Shown in pieces: positions 53,856-61,870 of a DNA stretch of 64,000 bases. Under the pieces are notes generated by a model. It saw nothing but the letters and a program-made list of their open reading frames with translations. It searched no databases and was not told the origin of the DNA. The position numbers and the translations under genes are program-made. Positions within the stretch are counted from its first letter, which is position 1. Each line of letters begins with the position of its first letter. This DNA comes from JACMJL01 sp963791805 (GTDB taxonomy: Bacteria; Bacillota; Clostridia; Clostridiales; Clostridiaceae), in the NCBI GenBank assembly GCA_963791805.1, contig CAWBTU010000004.1, positions 434,001 through 498,000 of the forward strand. Direction: 5' to 3'.

Positions 53856-54362
53856 ATGAATGATAGTTTAGTTCAAACAGTTCTTTCAAAGATGGTAGTA
53901 TACTTTGGAGATGATACCTTAAGAGTAAATCATGCACTTAAAGTATATAGCTTTGCTAGAAACATAGCTATACTTGAGGACTTACCAGAGCAACAATTAA
54001 GAATAGTTGAAATTGCAGCCCTACTTCATGATATCGGAATTAAGGAATGTGAAAATAAGTACAATTCCTCAGCTGGAAATTATCAAGAGTTAGAAGGTCC
54101 CCCTGTAGCTAAAAAACTTTTAGAAGAGTTTTGTCTACATTCTGAGAATCTTGAAAGAATATGCCTATTGATAGGCAATCATCACAGTTATGAAAAAATA
54201 AATGGAATGGATTTTCAAATACTAGTTGAGGCAGACTTTCTTGTTAATATATTTGAAGATAAATATGCTTCAAATCAAATTGAAGTTCTTAAAAATAAAT
54301 ATTTTAAAACAAGGACTGGAATTAAGTATGTAAACGAAATGTATCAGAAGGGCACTGAGTAA
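53856..54362 (+). CDS. HD-domain phosphohydrolase
   Basis: A 168-aa metal-dependent phosphohydrolase of the HD superfamily. The metal site is visible: the first His in NHALKVYSFAR near residue 27, the HD pair in EIAALLHDIGIKECE, and LLIGNHHSYEKIN followed by VEADFLVNI. Proteins of this size act on nucleotides, for example like YfbR or YqeK. ATG 53856 (AAAGGAG 9 nt upstream) is preferred to the ATG at 53847 that touches that site. Its 3' end overlaps the convergent nagA gene by 19 bp. Confidence 0.85.
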   Translation: MNDSLVQTVLSKMVVYFGDDTLRVNHALKVYSFARNIAILEDLPEQQLRIVEIAALLHDIGIKECENKYNSSAGNYQELEGPPVAKKLLEEFCLHSENLERICLLIGNHHSYEKINGMDFQILVEADFLVNIFEDKYASNQIEVLKNKYFKTRTGIKYVNEMYQKGTE

Positions 54363-55498
54363 ACAGTTTTACCTTCCACAATAGTTTTTTTTACATTAAA
54401 GCTACTATCTAAAATAATAAGATCTGCAAATTTTCCTACTTTAATACTACCTTTTTCAGCTTGTAATCCTAGCTCTTTTGCAGGGTTAAGAGATGCAAGG
54501 TTTATTGCAGAACAAATGTGAATTTTAGTGTTATCCATAAAAGATTTAACACCCTTATTAAGCCTTAAAACGCTGCCAGCTAAAGTTCCATCTTGTAATC
54601 TTGCTGAATTGTCAGTAACAATAACCTTTTGTCCCCCTAGCTCATAAATACCATCTTCACAGCATCCAGCCCTCATAGCGTCTGATACTAGGATGATTTT
54701 TTCACTCCCTTTTACAGATTCTAAAATTTTATATACTGCAGGGTGCACATGAATATCGTCAGCAATTATTTCACAGTAAACATCACTATTAAAAGCTGCT
54801 CCTACTATACCAGGATTTCTATGGTGTAGTGTTGTCATTGCATTAAAGGTATGAGTAATATGACTTATACCTTTTTCTATTGCGTCCATTGCAATGTCAT
54901 AATTTGCATTAGAATGTGCCATTGCAATTATAATATTAGTTTTCCCTTTAGTTTCTTTAATAAAAGAAAAATTCTGATCCATTTCTGGTGCCAAGGTTAC
55001 TATTTTTATTATATCTATGTATTGTTTAATAAAATCAAAATTTGGTTTTAAAATATGTTTCTCTAAATGAACCCCTTTATATTTTGCGCATAGAAAAGGT
55101 CCTTCCATATGTGCTCCTAAAACTTTTGCACCATTTATTTTCTTACACATAGAATTTCTTATATTATCAAGTGCATTATATATTTGGTCTCTATTCATAG
55201 TCATTGTAGTAGGTAGAAATGCAGTAACTCCATTTTCTGTTATTGTGCTTGAAATCCTTTTTAGGGCTTCCTCTGTTCCATCCATTACATCGGCCCCACC
55301 TGATCCATGAATGTGAATATCAATAAATCCAGGTGAAACAAACATTTTCTTTGCATCAGTTACTTCTTCACATTTTTTTAATACCTTCTGAGAATTCTTT
55401 GAATCAATGATTTCTAATATTTTTTCATCATATATTAATATCTTATCTTCAATCATTTCAGTTTCAGTAATGATTTTACCATTTATTATAGCTTTCAA
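54344..55498 (-). CDS. nagA: N-acetylglucosamine-6-phosphate deacetylase
   Basis: Removes the acetyl group from N-acetylglucosamine 6-phosphate, giving glucosamine 6-phosphate and acetate. The 384-aa amidohydrolase has FIDIHIHGSGGADVMDG (metal His pair, about residue 57), LGAHMEGPFLCAKYKGVH, ITHTFNAMTTLHHRNPG, the metal-site Asp in ILVSDAMRAGC, and KGSIKVGKFADLIILD. Start TTG at 55498, 8 nt after GGAGG; the upstream open frame lacks a start signal. A PTS IIA gene is 76 nt upstream, suggesting use of amino sugars from chitin or recycled cell wall. nagB is not adjacent. Confidence 0.93.
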   Translation of the reverse strand: MKAIINGKIITETEMIEDKILIYDEKILEIIDSKNSQKVLKKCEEVTDAKKMFVSPGFIDIHIHGSGGADVMDGTEEALKRISSTITENGVTAFLPTTMTMNRDQIYNALDNIRNSMCKKINGAKVLGAHMEGPFLCAKYKGVHLEKHILKPNFDFIKQYIDIIKIVTLAPEMDQNFSFIKETKGKTNIIIAMAHSNANYDIAMDAIEKGISHITHTFNAMTTLHHRNPGIVGAAFNSDVYCEIIADDIHVHPAVYKILESVKGSEKIILVSDAMRAGCCEDGIYELGGQKVIVTDNSARLQDGTLAGSVLRLNKGVKSFMDNTKIHICSAINLASLNPAKELGLQAEKGSIKVGKFADLIILDSSFNVKKTIVEGKTVYSVPF

Positions 55499-55518
55499 TT
55501 CTAATCCTCCTGTGAAAC

Positions 55519-55555
55519 GAAAAAACATCTATGCTTTCTATTTAAAACAGATGTT
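55519..55555 (-). terminator. Hairpin between the PTS IIA gene and nagA
   Basis: AACATCT and AGATGTT pair across a 17-nt loop, and TTTTTT follows on the minus strand, 20 nt after the IIA stop. It would reduce nagA expression relative to the IIA gene. Confidence 0.6.
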
Positions 55556-55574
55556 CTTTTAAACTGATTATTTT

Positions 55575-56033
55575 TTATTTTGTTGTATATGTCAAAATCA
55601 CTTCAGACCCAGATATGGCATCTGTATTGGTTTTATAACTTATTTCATTTACTAACTCCATATTGGTTATTAATACAGGAGTAATTAATGAATAACCTTT
55701 ACCAATAATTTTGTTTCGATCAATTTTAATAATTGGATCTCCAGCTATGACCTCAGCTCCATCTTCAACTAACCTTTCAAACCCATCTCCATTCAACTGT
55801 ACAGTATCTATACCAATGTGAACGATTACAAGTATTCCATTATTTAACTTCATGCAGAATGCATGATTAGACTTTAATATAAAGGCAATTTGTCCATCAG
55901 CAGGAGCTAACACTAAATCATCAACTGAATCTATAGCAACGCCGTCACCTGCCATCTTACTTGCAAAAACTTTATTTGGCACTTCATCTAATTCCATTAC
56001 CTTTCCCGATAAAGGAGCAAAAAATTCAAACAT
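55575..56033 (-). CDS. crr: PTS glucose-type IIA component
   Basis: A free IIA(Glc)-type phosphocarrier that passes phosphate from HPr to sugar-specific IIB domains. 152 aa from ATG 56033 (GGAGGT upstream); longer frame not used. Family segments: FAPLSGKVMELDEVPNKVFA, MAGDGVAIDSVDDLVLAPADG, NHAFCMKLNNGILVIVHIGI with both active-site histidines, and GDPIIKIDRNKI. No IIBC gene is beside it, so it probably serves one or more remote permeases lacking their own IIA domain; linkage with nagA suggests N-acetylglucosamine. Confidence 0.9.
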   Translation of the reverse strand: MFEFFAPLSGKVMELDEVPNKVFASKMAGDGVAIDSVDDLVLAPADGQIAFILKSNHAFCMKLNNGILVIVHIGIDTVQLNGDGFERLVEDGAEVIAGDPIIKIDRNKIIGKGYSLITPVLITNMELVNEISYKTNTDAISGSEVILTYTTK

Positions 56034-56130
56034 ATTAATACCTCCAAAATAGAAAATACATATTCTATAACCAGTGCATATCAATTAATGTTTCTGCTAA
56101 ACTTGCGCTGATTTTCATTGTGTTTCTCTC

Positions 56131-56145
56131 TATAATAGTATTATA
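56131..56145. promoter_or_regulatory. Perfect 15-bp palindrome before crr-nagA
   Basis: TATAATA and TATTATA flank a single base, about 100 nt before the crr start and overlapping a TATAAT -10-like box on the minus strand. A repressor binding here would block transcription. The regulator is unknown. Confidence 0.4.
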
Positions 56146-56188
56146 CAATGAATCACTATTAACTTTCATTAATTTCCCTCAGATTTAG

Positions 56189-56335
56189 TTATATTTTCGT
56201 TAATTTTTTTTGTTTTTTTATATATTTAACAATTTCTATATCTAATTTTCTACTTGTATCAATAATTTCATTAGCATTACTATCTTCTTCAATAAGATTG
56301 TTTAATCTATCTCTAAGTTTCTCGAGCTTACACAT
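56189..56335 (-). CDS. Spo0E-like sporulation regulatory peptide
   Basis: A 48-aa peptide from ATG 56335, with GGGGG about 10 nt upstream. LEKLRDRLNNLIEEDSNANE then IIDTSRKLDIEIVKYIKKQ has the Spo0E/YnzD/YisI plan: two antiparallel helices joined by a short loop, with the signature SxxLD (here SRKLD) that contacts the phospho-aspartate of Spo0A-P. Family members of 45-60 aa dephosphorylate Spo0A or related regulators and delay sporulation. It is easily missed because it is so short. Located upstream of crr-nagA on the same strand, with no clear link to it. Confidence 0.7.
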   Translation of the reverse strand: MCKLEKLRDRLNNLIEEDSNANEIIDTSRKLDIEIVKYIKKQKKLTKI

Positions 56336-56503
56336 ATTTTTTTAATCCCCCATAAATACCTAACTTATAGTAAAATTTTACATTATTTAAGGATAATTGT
56401 CAATTATTGTTTTTTTATTCGCAATTACTTATTTTTATATCAAATAGTGCTTTTTTATGCCTTCTTATCATATTTTTTTTGCTATTTATATTAAAATTAC
56501 AAT

Positions 56504-56586
56504 TTTGTCTTGGATGTTGCGGGACACCCCTCTCTCTTTAGAGAGGCCTCTGAAGTTGAGGGGATGTCCCGGGTTATCTTGGGCAA
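56504..56586 (+). repeat. Family-1 hairpin repeat, copy C3
   Basis: TTTGTCTTGGATGTTGC, then GGGACACCCCTC pairing with GAGGGGATGTCCC (one extra A), then GGGTTATCTTGGGCAAA. An inner CTCTCTTTAGAGAG-like hairpin sits within the loop. Confidence 0.75.
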
Positions 56587-56692
56587 ATTTGATTTTAATA
56601 AAAATTATAGATAACTAAAATTAACTTTAATCTATAATTTTGAAATATCATGATATTTGTTTGGGATTGTATGGTTATCTTACTCGTTCATT

Positions 56693-56773
56693 TTTGTCTT
56701 GGATGTTGCGGACATCCCTCTCTCTTTAGAAGGCCTTTGGAGTTGAGGGGATGTCCCGGGTTTTCTCGGGCAA
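56693..56773 (+). repeat. Family-1 hairpin repeat, copy C4
   Basis: Same flanks as C3; the left arm is GCGGACATCCCTC, one G shorter than in C3, and the right arm GAGGGGATGTCCC. Tail GGGTTTTCTCGGGCAAAT. Confidence 0.7.
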
Positions 56774-56884
56774 ATCTACTATAATGATAAGTTATAAATA
56801 TACTCCCATTTATTAATTTGCAATACTACTATATTAGAAAGAAATTATATTAAAAAAATCCAATACAATAAATATGAACTTTAA

Positions 56885-57083
56885 GCAAAAACATGATATT
56901 TTATGTTTAGAGATTATTTGAACGAGCCTTAGAAAGACTTTGCTGGATAATTTGAAAATTGCGTTAAGTCCACGAAATGTTTGAGCGTAGCGAGTTTTGA
57001 GTGGATAGCAATTTTCAAATTATCCAGCTTAGTCTTTCTTGGCACAGTGAATTTTCTCTTAACATAAAATATCATGCTTTTGT
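56885..57083 (+). repeat. Family-2 long palindromic element, copy B
   Basis: About 200 bp. Outer arms ACATGATATTTTATGTTTAG and CTTAACATAAAATATCATG, then AGAGA/TCTCT, AGAAAGACT/AGTCTTTCT, inner arms CTGGATAATTTGAAAATTGC with complement, and a loop with GTTTGAGCGTAGCGAG. The loop is shared with copy A in opposite orientation; the arms are not. Confidence 0.75.
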
Positions 57084-57137
57084 TTAGTATTAATTATTTT
57101 TGTTATTAGATTGTAAGGGTATCTTACTATTACATAT

Positions 57138-57219
57138 TTGTCTTGGTTAGAGCGGGACACTCTTCTCTTATTAGATAGCCTTCGAAGCTGAAGAATGTCC
57201 CGGGTTTTCTTGAGCAAAT
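57138..57219 (+). repeat. Family-1 hairpin repeat, copy C5
   Basis: GCGGGACACTCTTC pairs with GAAGAATGTCCCG; this is the TCTTC/GAAGA version, like C1 and unlike C3, C4 and C6. Flanks TTTGTCTTGGTTAGA and GGGTTTTCTTGAGCAAA. Confidence 0.75.
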
Positions 57220-57250
57220 TCGAGTTTTTATGATATCTTAATTCTTCATC

Positions 57251-57335
57251 TTTGTATTGGATGTTGCGGGACACCCCTCTCTCTTTAGAATGACTCTGGA
57301 GTTGAGGGGATGTCCCGGGTTTTCTTAGGCAAGTT
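57251..57335 (+). repeat. Family-1 hairpin repeat, copy C6
   Basis: TTTGTATTGGATGTTGC, GGGACACCCCTC with GAGGGGATGTCCC, then GGGTTTTCTTAGGCAA. It lies 17 nt beyond the cobD stop on the other strand and may act as the 3' hairpin of the cob transcript. Confidence 0.75.
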
Positions 57336-57351
57336 AGCTTGTAATGATAAG

Positions 57352-58449
57352 TTATGGATATGTAAAACTAGAAAGAATTCTTAACATATTATCGTTTAGA
57401 TTTCTGTCTTTTATAGCTAGTCTTATAAAAGTATCATCTAGTCCGATAAAGTCTTCTGTTCTTCTTATAAGTAGACCTTTTTCTAGGCAAAAATCATATA
57501 ATTCTTCTCCTGTGACTTGTTTCAATTTGCAGAGTAAGAAATTGCTGTTAGTTGCATATACCTTTTCGATAAAGCTTATTTTTGCTAGTTCTTTGGGTAG
57601 GTATTGTTTTTCTTGTTTAATCCAGATTAACGATTTATCTATATAGGCCGTATCTTTTAAAACATGCTTTACGGCTGTTTCAGCAAAGCAATTTATGTTC
57701 CATGGAAGCTGACGTTTTGTTAATTCATTTATTAGATTTGAATCTAAACTTACTCCATATCCAAATCTGATTCCAGGTAATGCAAAGAATTTAGTTAGTG
57801 CTCTTATTATGAATAAACATTTATATTTAAGGATTTCGCTTATAAAACTATCTTGAACATTTCCAGTAAACTCAATAAATGCCTCATCTATTATTATAGT
57901 TTTTTTATTTTCTTCGCAAAATTCTATTAATTCTTTAAAACTATCCTTATTAATTATATTTCCAGAAGGATTGTTAGGATTTCCTATAATTAATGCATCG
58001 GACAGTTTCAATTTTTCTTTAAGATCTTCATAGTTGTAGCTCATATCATCTTTAAGAAATGAGTAGGTTACTGTAGCTCCATTCTTTTTAGCACTTCTTT
58101 CATATTCAGTAAAGGACGGCACTGGTATAACAACACTTTTAAAAGAACTCAAAACTAAGTCAATAATTTCTACTGCACCATTGCCTAGTAAAAATGATTT
58201 CTCTGATATGTTAATTTTATAAAACTGCTGTAAATATGTAGTTAGATTTTGTTTGGTTTCTCTGTAATTTATATCTGGGTACTTAGAAACCATTGCAATT
58301 GCAGAATTGATATTTCTTGTAAAGCTATCTGGTGCTCCAAGGGGATTAATATTAGAACTAAAATCAAGAAGCTGCTCAGGCTTTTTTATTCCTTCTTGAT
58401 ATATATTTCCTCCATGAAAATAATTCAAAATTAACTCAATCCCTTCCAT
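57352..58449 (-). CDS. cobD: Threonine-phosphate decarboxylase (CobD)
   Basis: Decarboxylates L-threonine O-3-phosphate to (R)-1-amino-2-propanol O-2-phosphate, the linker of cobalamin. A 365-aa PLP enzyme related to histidinol-phosphate aminotransferase: YFHGGNIYQEG and DFSSNINPLGAP at the N-terminus, LLGNGAVEIIDLVL, IIGNPNNPSGNII, IIIDEAFIEF, and the PLP Lys in IIRALTKFFALPGIRFGYG. As called from ATG 58449 it overlaps cbiB by 19 bp; a TTG at 58428 (MNYFHGG...), behind GGAAGGGA, is a plausible alternative start 2 nt after the cbiB stop. Third gene of cobQ-cbiB-cobD. Confidence 0.9.
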   Translation of the reverse strand: MEGIELILNYFHGGNIYQEGIKKPEQLLDFSSNINPLGAPDSFTRNINSAIAMVSKYPDINYRETKQNLTTYLQQFYKINISEKSFLLGNGAVEIIDLVLSSFKSVVIPVPSFTEYERSAKKNGATVTYSFLKDDMSYNYEDLKEKLKLSDALIIGNPNNPSGNIINKDSFKELIEFCEENKKTIIIDEAFIEFTGNVQDSFISEILKYKCLFIIRALTKFFALPGIRFGYGVSLDSNLINELTKRQLPWNINCFAETAVKHVLKDTAYIDKSLIWIKQEKQYLPKELAKISFIEKVYATNSNFLLCKLKQVTGEELYDFCLEKGLLIRRTEDFIGLDDTFIRLAIKDRNLNDNMLRILSSFTYP

Positions 58450-59369
58450 AAAAATGTTAATACTAATAGTAACGCTTCTGAAGCATACATCAATTTAATT
58501 GTATCTAAAATATTATCTTTAGAAATAGGTTTAACACTATCTCCTATAGTTGGCTTTATGGATACTTCTCCAAAGTAAACATTTGAACCACCTAGTTGAA
58601 CTCCTAAAGCACCTGCAACAGCAGCTTCTGGATATGCACAATTAGGACTTTTATGATTTTTTCGATCTCTAATCATAATTTTAAGGCTCTTTAATATATT
58701 TCCATGAGCAATAGGTGAGACTACAGCAAGAAGTACTCCTGTGATTCTTGCAGGAATATAGTTAAAGATATCATCTGTTTTTGCAGAAAAAAATCCTATG
58801 TATCTATATTTTTCATTCATATATCCAAGCATTGAGTCCATAGTATTTATCGATTTATATAGCATAGCAAGTGGAGCACCACCAAATAAAGCAAAAATAA
58901 TAGGCGCAATTACTCCATCCGAGGTATTTTCAGCAACAGTTTCTACATCAGCTCTTATTATTTCTGCTTCTGTTAGCTGGGATGTTTCTCGGCCAACTAT
59001 ATATGATAGCTTTAATCTTGCGTTTTCGATATCCTCTTCTACCAAGCTGATATATACCTTCTTTGCTTCTTTATCTAAGCATGCAGCTGCTATAGTTGTC
59101 CAAATTAGAATAATATTGATGAAATGAAAAAGTATTGGGATGGGTTTTAAAAGCTTCAAGATAATAAAAGGTATAATAAAACATAAAGATGATACAATAA
59201 TAACGATCAGTCCACCAAATAATCTCATCGTTCTATTACTTTTTATATATTTTCTTCCCAGGTCCTCAAGTGTTTTAATTAATTTACCGATAAATTTAAT
59301 TGGGTGAGGAAACCAATAGGGATCACCTATTACCCAATCTAATATTATTGCAATTAAGATATCATACAT
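58431..59369 (-). CDS. cbiB: Adenosylcobinamide-phosphate synthase (CbiB)
   Basis: Membrane enzyme joining adenosylcobyric acid with aminopropanol phosphate, the step that uses the CobD product. 312 aa with about five membrane segments (LIVIIVSSLCFIIPFIILKLL; FHFINIILIWTTIAAA). Signatures: DWVIGDPYWFPHPIKFIGKL at the N-terminus, SYIVGRETSQLTEAEIIRA, VETVAENTSDGVIAPIIFAL, and CAYPEAAVAGALGVQLGGSN. ATG at 59369 overlaps the cobQ end by 8 bp, so translation is coupled. Confidence 0.93.
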   Translation of the reverse strand: MYDILIAIILDWVIGDPYWFPHPIKFIGKLIKTLEDLGRKYIKSNRTMRLFGGLIVIIVSSLCFIIPFIILKLLKPIPILFHFINIILIWTTIAAACLDKEAKKVYISLVEEDIENARLKLSYIVGRETSQLTEAEIIRADVETVAENTSDGVIAPIIFALFGGAPLAMLYKSINTMDSMLGYMNEKYRYIGFFSAKTDDIFNYIPARITGVLLAVVSPIAHGNILKSLKIMIRDRKNHKSPNCAYPEAAVAGALGVQLGGSNVYFGEVSIKPTIGDSVKPISKDNILDTIKLMYASEALLLVLTFLWKGLS

Positions 59370-60837
59370 TTTTTTCTATACCCATAATTCTATATATTTC
59401 ATTAATATCTAAGCTTTCCCGTACAATCTGCGCTAGCTTATCCAGTTCTCTTTCTCTGAGGCTTTCATATTCCTTAGACCTTTTTAACTCAAGACCTTTT
59501 ATAGCTCTAATTTTATTTAAAATTTCTTCTCTAAATACCACACCATCAAATATACCGTGAATGTAACTTCCCATTACATTACATTCTTTATTAATTGCAC
59601 CTTCAAAATAATCCACAGGTTTTCCGTTTTCCTTGATAATTTTAAACAAGTTATCAACATTTTCGCCAAGCTTTGAGATTCCCATATGGATTTCATAACC
59701 ATATATGATTTTGTTATTATAGTTCTTTGCCTCTACTCTCGTAGTAACTTTTTCTTTTTCTAGCATAGTACTTATATCTAATAACTCCATGCCTATAATC
59801 TCTTTAACATGTCCTTCTACTTCATAGGGATCTTTTATAGATTGTCCAAGCATTTGATAACCGCCACAAATTCCAAATACAATCCCCTTATATGCTTTAA
59901 TAGCTTTTTCTATTCCATTTTCTCTCAGCCTTATTAAATCGTCTATAACATTTTTGCTACCTGGTATTATTATCAAATCTGGATTTCCAAGCTCTTCTGC
60001 TCTTGTGACGTATCTAATTGATACATCTTCTTCTATTTTTAGTGCATCAAAATCAGTAAAATTGGACATATGTGCAAGCATAATTATTGCAATATCAATT
60101 TCATTATCTACATGCTTTTTATACTCCATGGCACCATCTTCATCTTCTAACTGCAAATGAAAATAAGGTACAACGCCTAAATTAGGTCTATCAATAATAT
60201 CCTCAAGCATTTTAACCCCTGGCTTTAGAATATCTAAATCACCCCTAAATTTATTTATTATAGTTCCCTTAACTCTCTTTTTTTCATCCTCAGTAAGGAG
60301 TAACAATGTTCCCGCCAGTGAAGCAAAAACTCCACCCTTATCTATATCTCCAACAATTAACACCGATGCGTCCACTAAGTTAGCCAATCCCATATTAACT
60401 ATATCTCTATCTCTTAAATTTATCTCAGCAGGACTTCCTGCACCCTCTATTACAACGATGTCAAACTGCTTTTCTATCTTTTCAAAGCCTTCTTTAAGCA
60501 TATCTGAAAAATTTACTTTTAAATTTTGATATTCTTTAGCTGAAGAATTACAGTAAACTTTGCCATTTACAATAACTTGGCACATCCTATCTGAACTAGG
60601 CTTTAAAAGTATTGGGTTCATAAATACTTCTGGCTCTATTCCTGCAGCATAGGCTTGAAGTACTTGTGCTCTGCCCATCTCTTTTCCATCCATTGTAATA
60701 TAGGAGTTAAGAGACATATTTTGAGACTTATATGGACATACTGTATAACCATCCTGTTTAAAAATTCTGCAAAGTCCAGCAACTAATATGCTTTTTCCAA
60801 CACTGGAACCAGTGCCTTGTATCATTATCTTTGGCAT
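59362..60837 (-). CDS. cobQ: Cobyric acid synthase
   Basis: ATP- and glutamine-dependent amidation of the corrin side chains to give adenosylcobyric acid; also named CbiP in anaerobes. 491 aa with two domains: an N-terminal dethiobiotin-synthetase-like part (IMIQGTGSSVGKSILVAGLC, KPSSDRMCQVIVNG, VVIEGAGSPAEINL, VGDIDKGGVFASLAGTL) and a C-terminal class I glutamine amidotransferase-like part with the nucleophile in FGICGGYQMLG and the His in GSYIHGIFD. ATG at 60837 with GGAGGAG. First of three overlapping corrinoid genes; no riboswitch fits in the 140-nt upstream spacer. Confidence 0.95.
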   Translation of the reverse strand: MPKIMIQGTGSSVGKSILVAGLCRIFKQDGYTVCPYKSQNMSLNSYITMDGKEMGRAQVLQAYAAGIEPEVFMNPILLKPSSDRMCQVIVNGKVYCNSSAKEYQNLKVNFSDMLKEGFEKIEKQFDIVVIEGAGSPAEINLRDRDIVNMGLANLVDASVLIVGDIDKGGVFASLAGTLLLLTEDEKKRVKGTIINKFRGDLDILKPGVKMLEDIIDRPNLGVVPYFHLQLEDEDGAMEYKKHVDNEIDIAIIMLAHMSNFTDFDALKIEEDVSIRYVTRAEELGNPDLIIIPGSKNVIDDLIRLRENGIEKAIKAYKGIVFGICGGYQMLGQSIKDPYEVEGHVKEIIGMELLDISTMLEKEKVTTRVEAKNYNNKIIYGYEIHMGISKLGENVDNLFKIIKENGKPVDYFEGAINKECNVMGSYIHGIFDGVVFREEILNKIRAIKGLELKRSKEYESLRERELDKLAQIVRESLDINEIYRIMGIEKNV

Positions 60838-60980
60838 AAAACTCCTCCAACTTCCTTGATAATAGTTTGTTTTTATATTTTCTAATAAAGATTTAATTAA
60901 AGATGCAAAATAGGTACTTATTATGATATTATAAATATTGAATTCACAAAATTTATAATATGAAATTTACGGAGATACAA

Positions 60981-61856
60981 ATGAATACACAAAAGATTAA
61001 AGGTAAAATATTTAATAAAGAAAATTTTATAGACTTTCTTTTTATAATACTTGGGAGCTTTATTGGCTCTATCGGAATAAATATGTTTCTTATCCATGCT
61101 AGGCTTTTAAGTGGTGGAGTAACTGGTATTGCACTTATTCTTCAATACTCATTTAAAATACAAGCTGGATATATTATTCTTCTTTTTAATATTCCATTAA
61201 TATTACTCAGTGCTAAGAAGCTAACCGAAAAATTCACAGTATATTCAATCGTTGGTTCTTTGAGCCTATCTATTTCATTAATTATTACCCATCCAATAGC
61301 CTCTAGCTTGAATATTAATGATAAGCTACTTTATTGTTTGTACGGAGGTGTTGTTTGTGGTATTGGATATGGTCTAGTATTTTCACACAATGGTTCAACA
61401 GGTGGAACAGATATTATTTCAATGATTTTAAAAAAGAAATATCCTAATTTTAATATTGGTAAAATAAATTTTTCTATCAACCTAATAATTGTTACCCTTA
61501 GCTCATTCCTATATGGACTTCCTTCAGCTCTATACACTTTAATTGCAATGTATATATCTGGTTTTGTTCTCGACCATGTTGTAAAAGGATTAAATCAGAA
61601 AAAACTTGTACTTATCGTAACTGAACATGAGGAAGAAATCTCTAATTTAATTATTAATAATCTTAACAGAGGAGTTACTAGTTTATATGGTAGAGGTGAA
61701 TATACAAAGCAAGAAAAAAATATTTTGTATATCATAGTTCCTTTATCACAGTTAACTGAACTCAAAGAGATTGTTAGAAACGTTGATACAAAAGCATTTA
61801 TTACTATTGTTGATGCCACAGAGGTTGAAGGTAAAGGCTTTAAAATAGGACTCTAA
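60981..61856 (+). CDS. YitT family membrane protein
   Basis: A 291-aa protein of the YitT family (DUF161 plus C-terminal DUF2179). About five to six membrane segments: FLFIILGSFIGSIGINMFLI, GGVTGIALILQYSF, IILLFNIPLILLSAKKL, and a glycine-rich stretch GIGYGLVFSHNGSTGGTDII typical of the family. The soluble end has NRGVTSLYGRGEYTKQEKN, LYIIVPLSQLTELKEIV and VDTKAFITIVDATEVEGKGF (DUF2179, ferredoxin-like). Function unknown. ATG 60981 follows ACGGAG; the ATG at 60960 has no site. It is inserted between two minus-strand corrinoid units. Confidence 0.85.
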   Translation: MNTQKIKGKIFNKENFIDFLFIILGSFIGSIGINMFLIHARLLSGGVTGIALILQYSFKIQAGYIILLFNIPLILLSAKKLTEKFTVYSIVGSLSLSISLIITHPIASSLNINDKLLYCLYGGVVCGIGYGLVFSHNGSTGGTDIISMILKKKYPNFNIGKINFSINLIIVTLSSFLYGLPSALYTLIAMYISGFVLDHVVKGLNQKKLVLIVTEHEEEISNLIINNLNRGVTSLYGRGEYTKQEKNILYIIVPLSQLTELKEIVRNVDTKAFITIVDATEVEGKGFKIGL

Positions 61857-61870
61857 TCAGCTACATGTAT

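Larger units (their letters stand above)
56034..57351. other. Long intergenic region rich in structured repeats
   Basis: Apart from the Spo0E-like gene at 56189-56335 this 1.3 kb holds no gene. It carries family-1 copies C3 to C6 and family-2 copy B between C4 and C5. Flanking segments are also repeated: GGTTATCTTACT near 56673 returns as GGGTATCTTACT near 57117, and AATGATAAGTTAT occurs near 56782 and 57344. Confidence 0.7.

Noticed and set aside
56504..57335. Possible CRISPR array
   Set aside because: Repeats are about 80 bp, palindromic, irregularly spaced, vary in the stem and also occur singly elsewhere; no cas genes are near.
60838..60980. Cobalamin riboswitch before cobQ
   Set aside because: The spacer is only about 140 nt and shows no B12-box-like sequence; a riboswitch of this class needs about 200 nt. 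It could be upstream of btuF outside the window.
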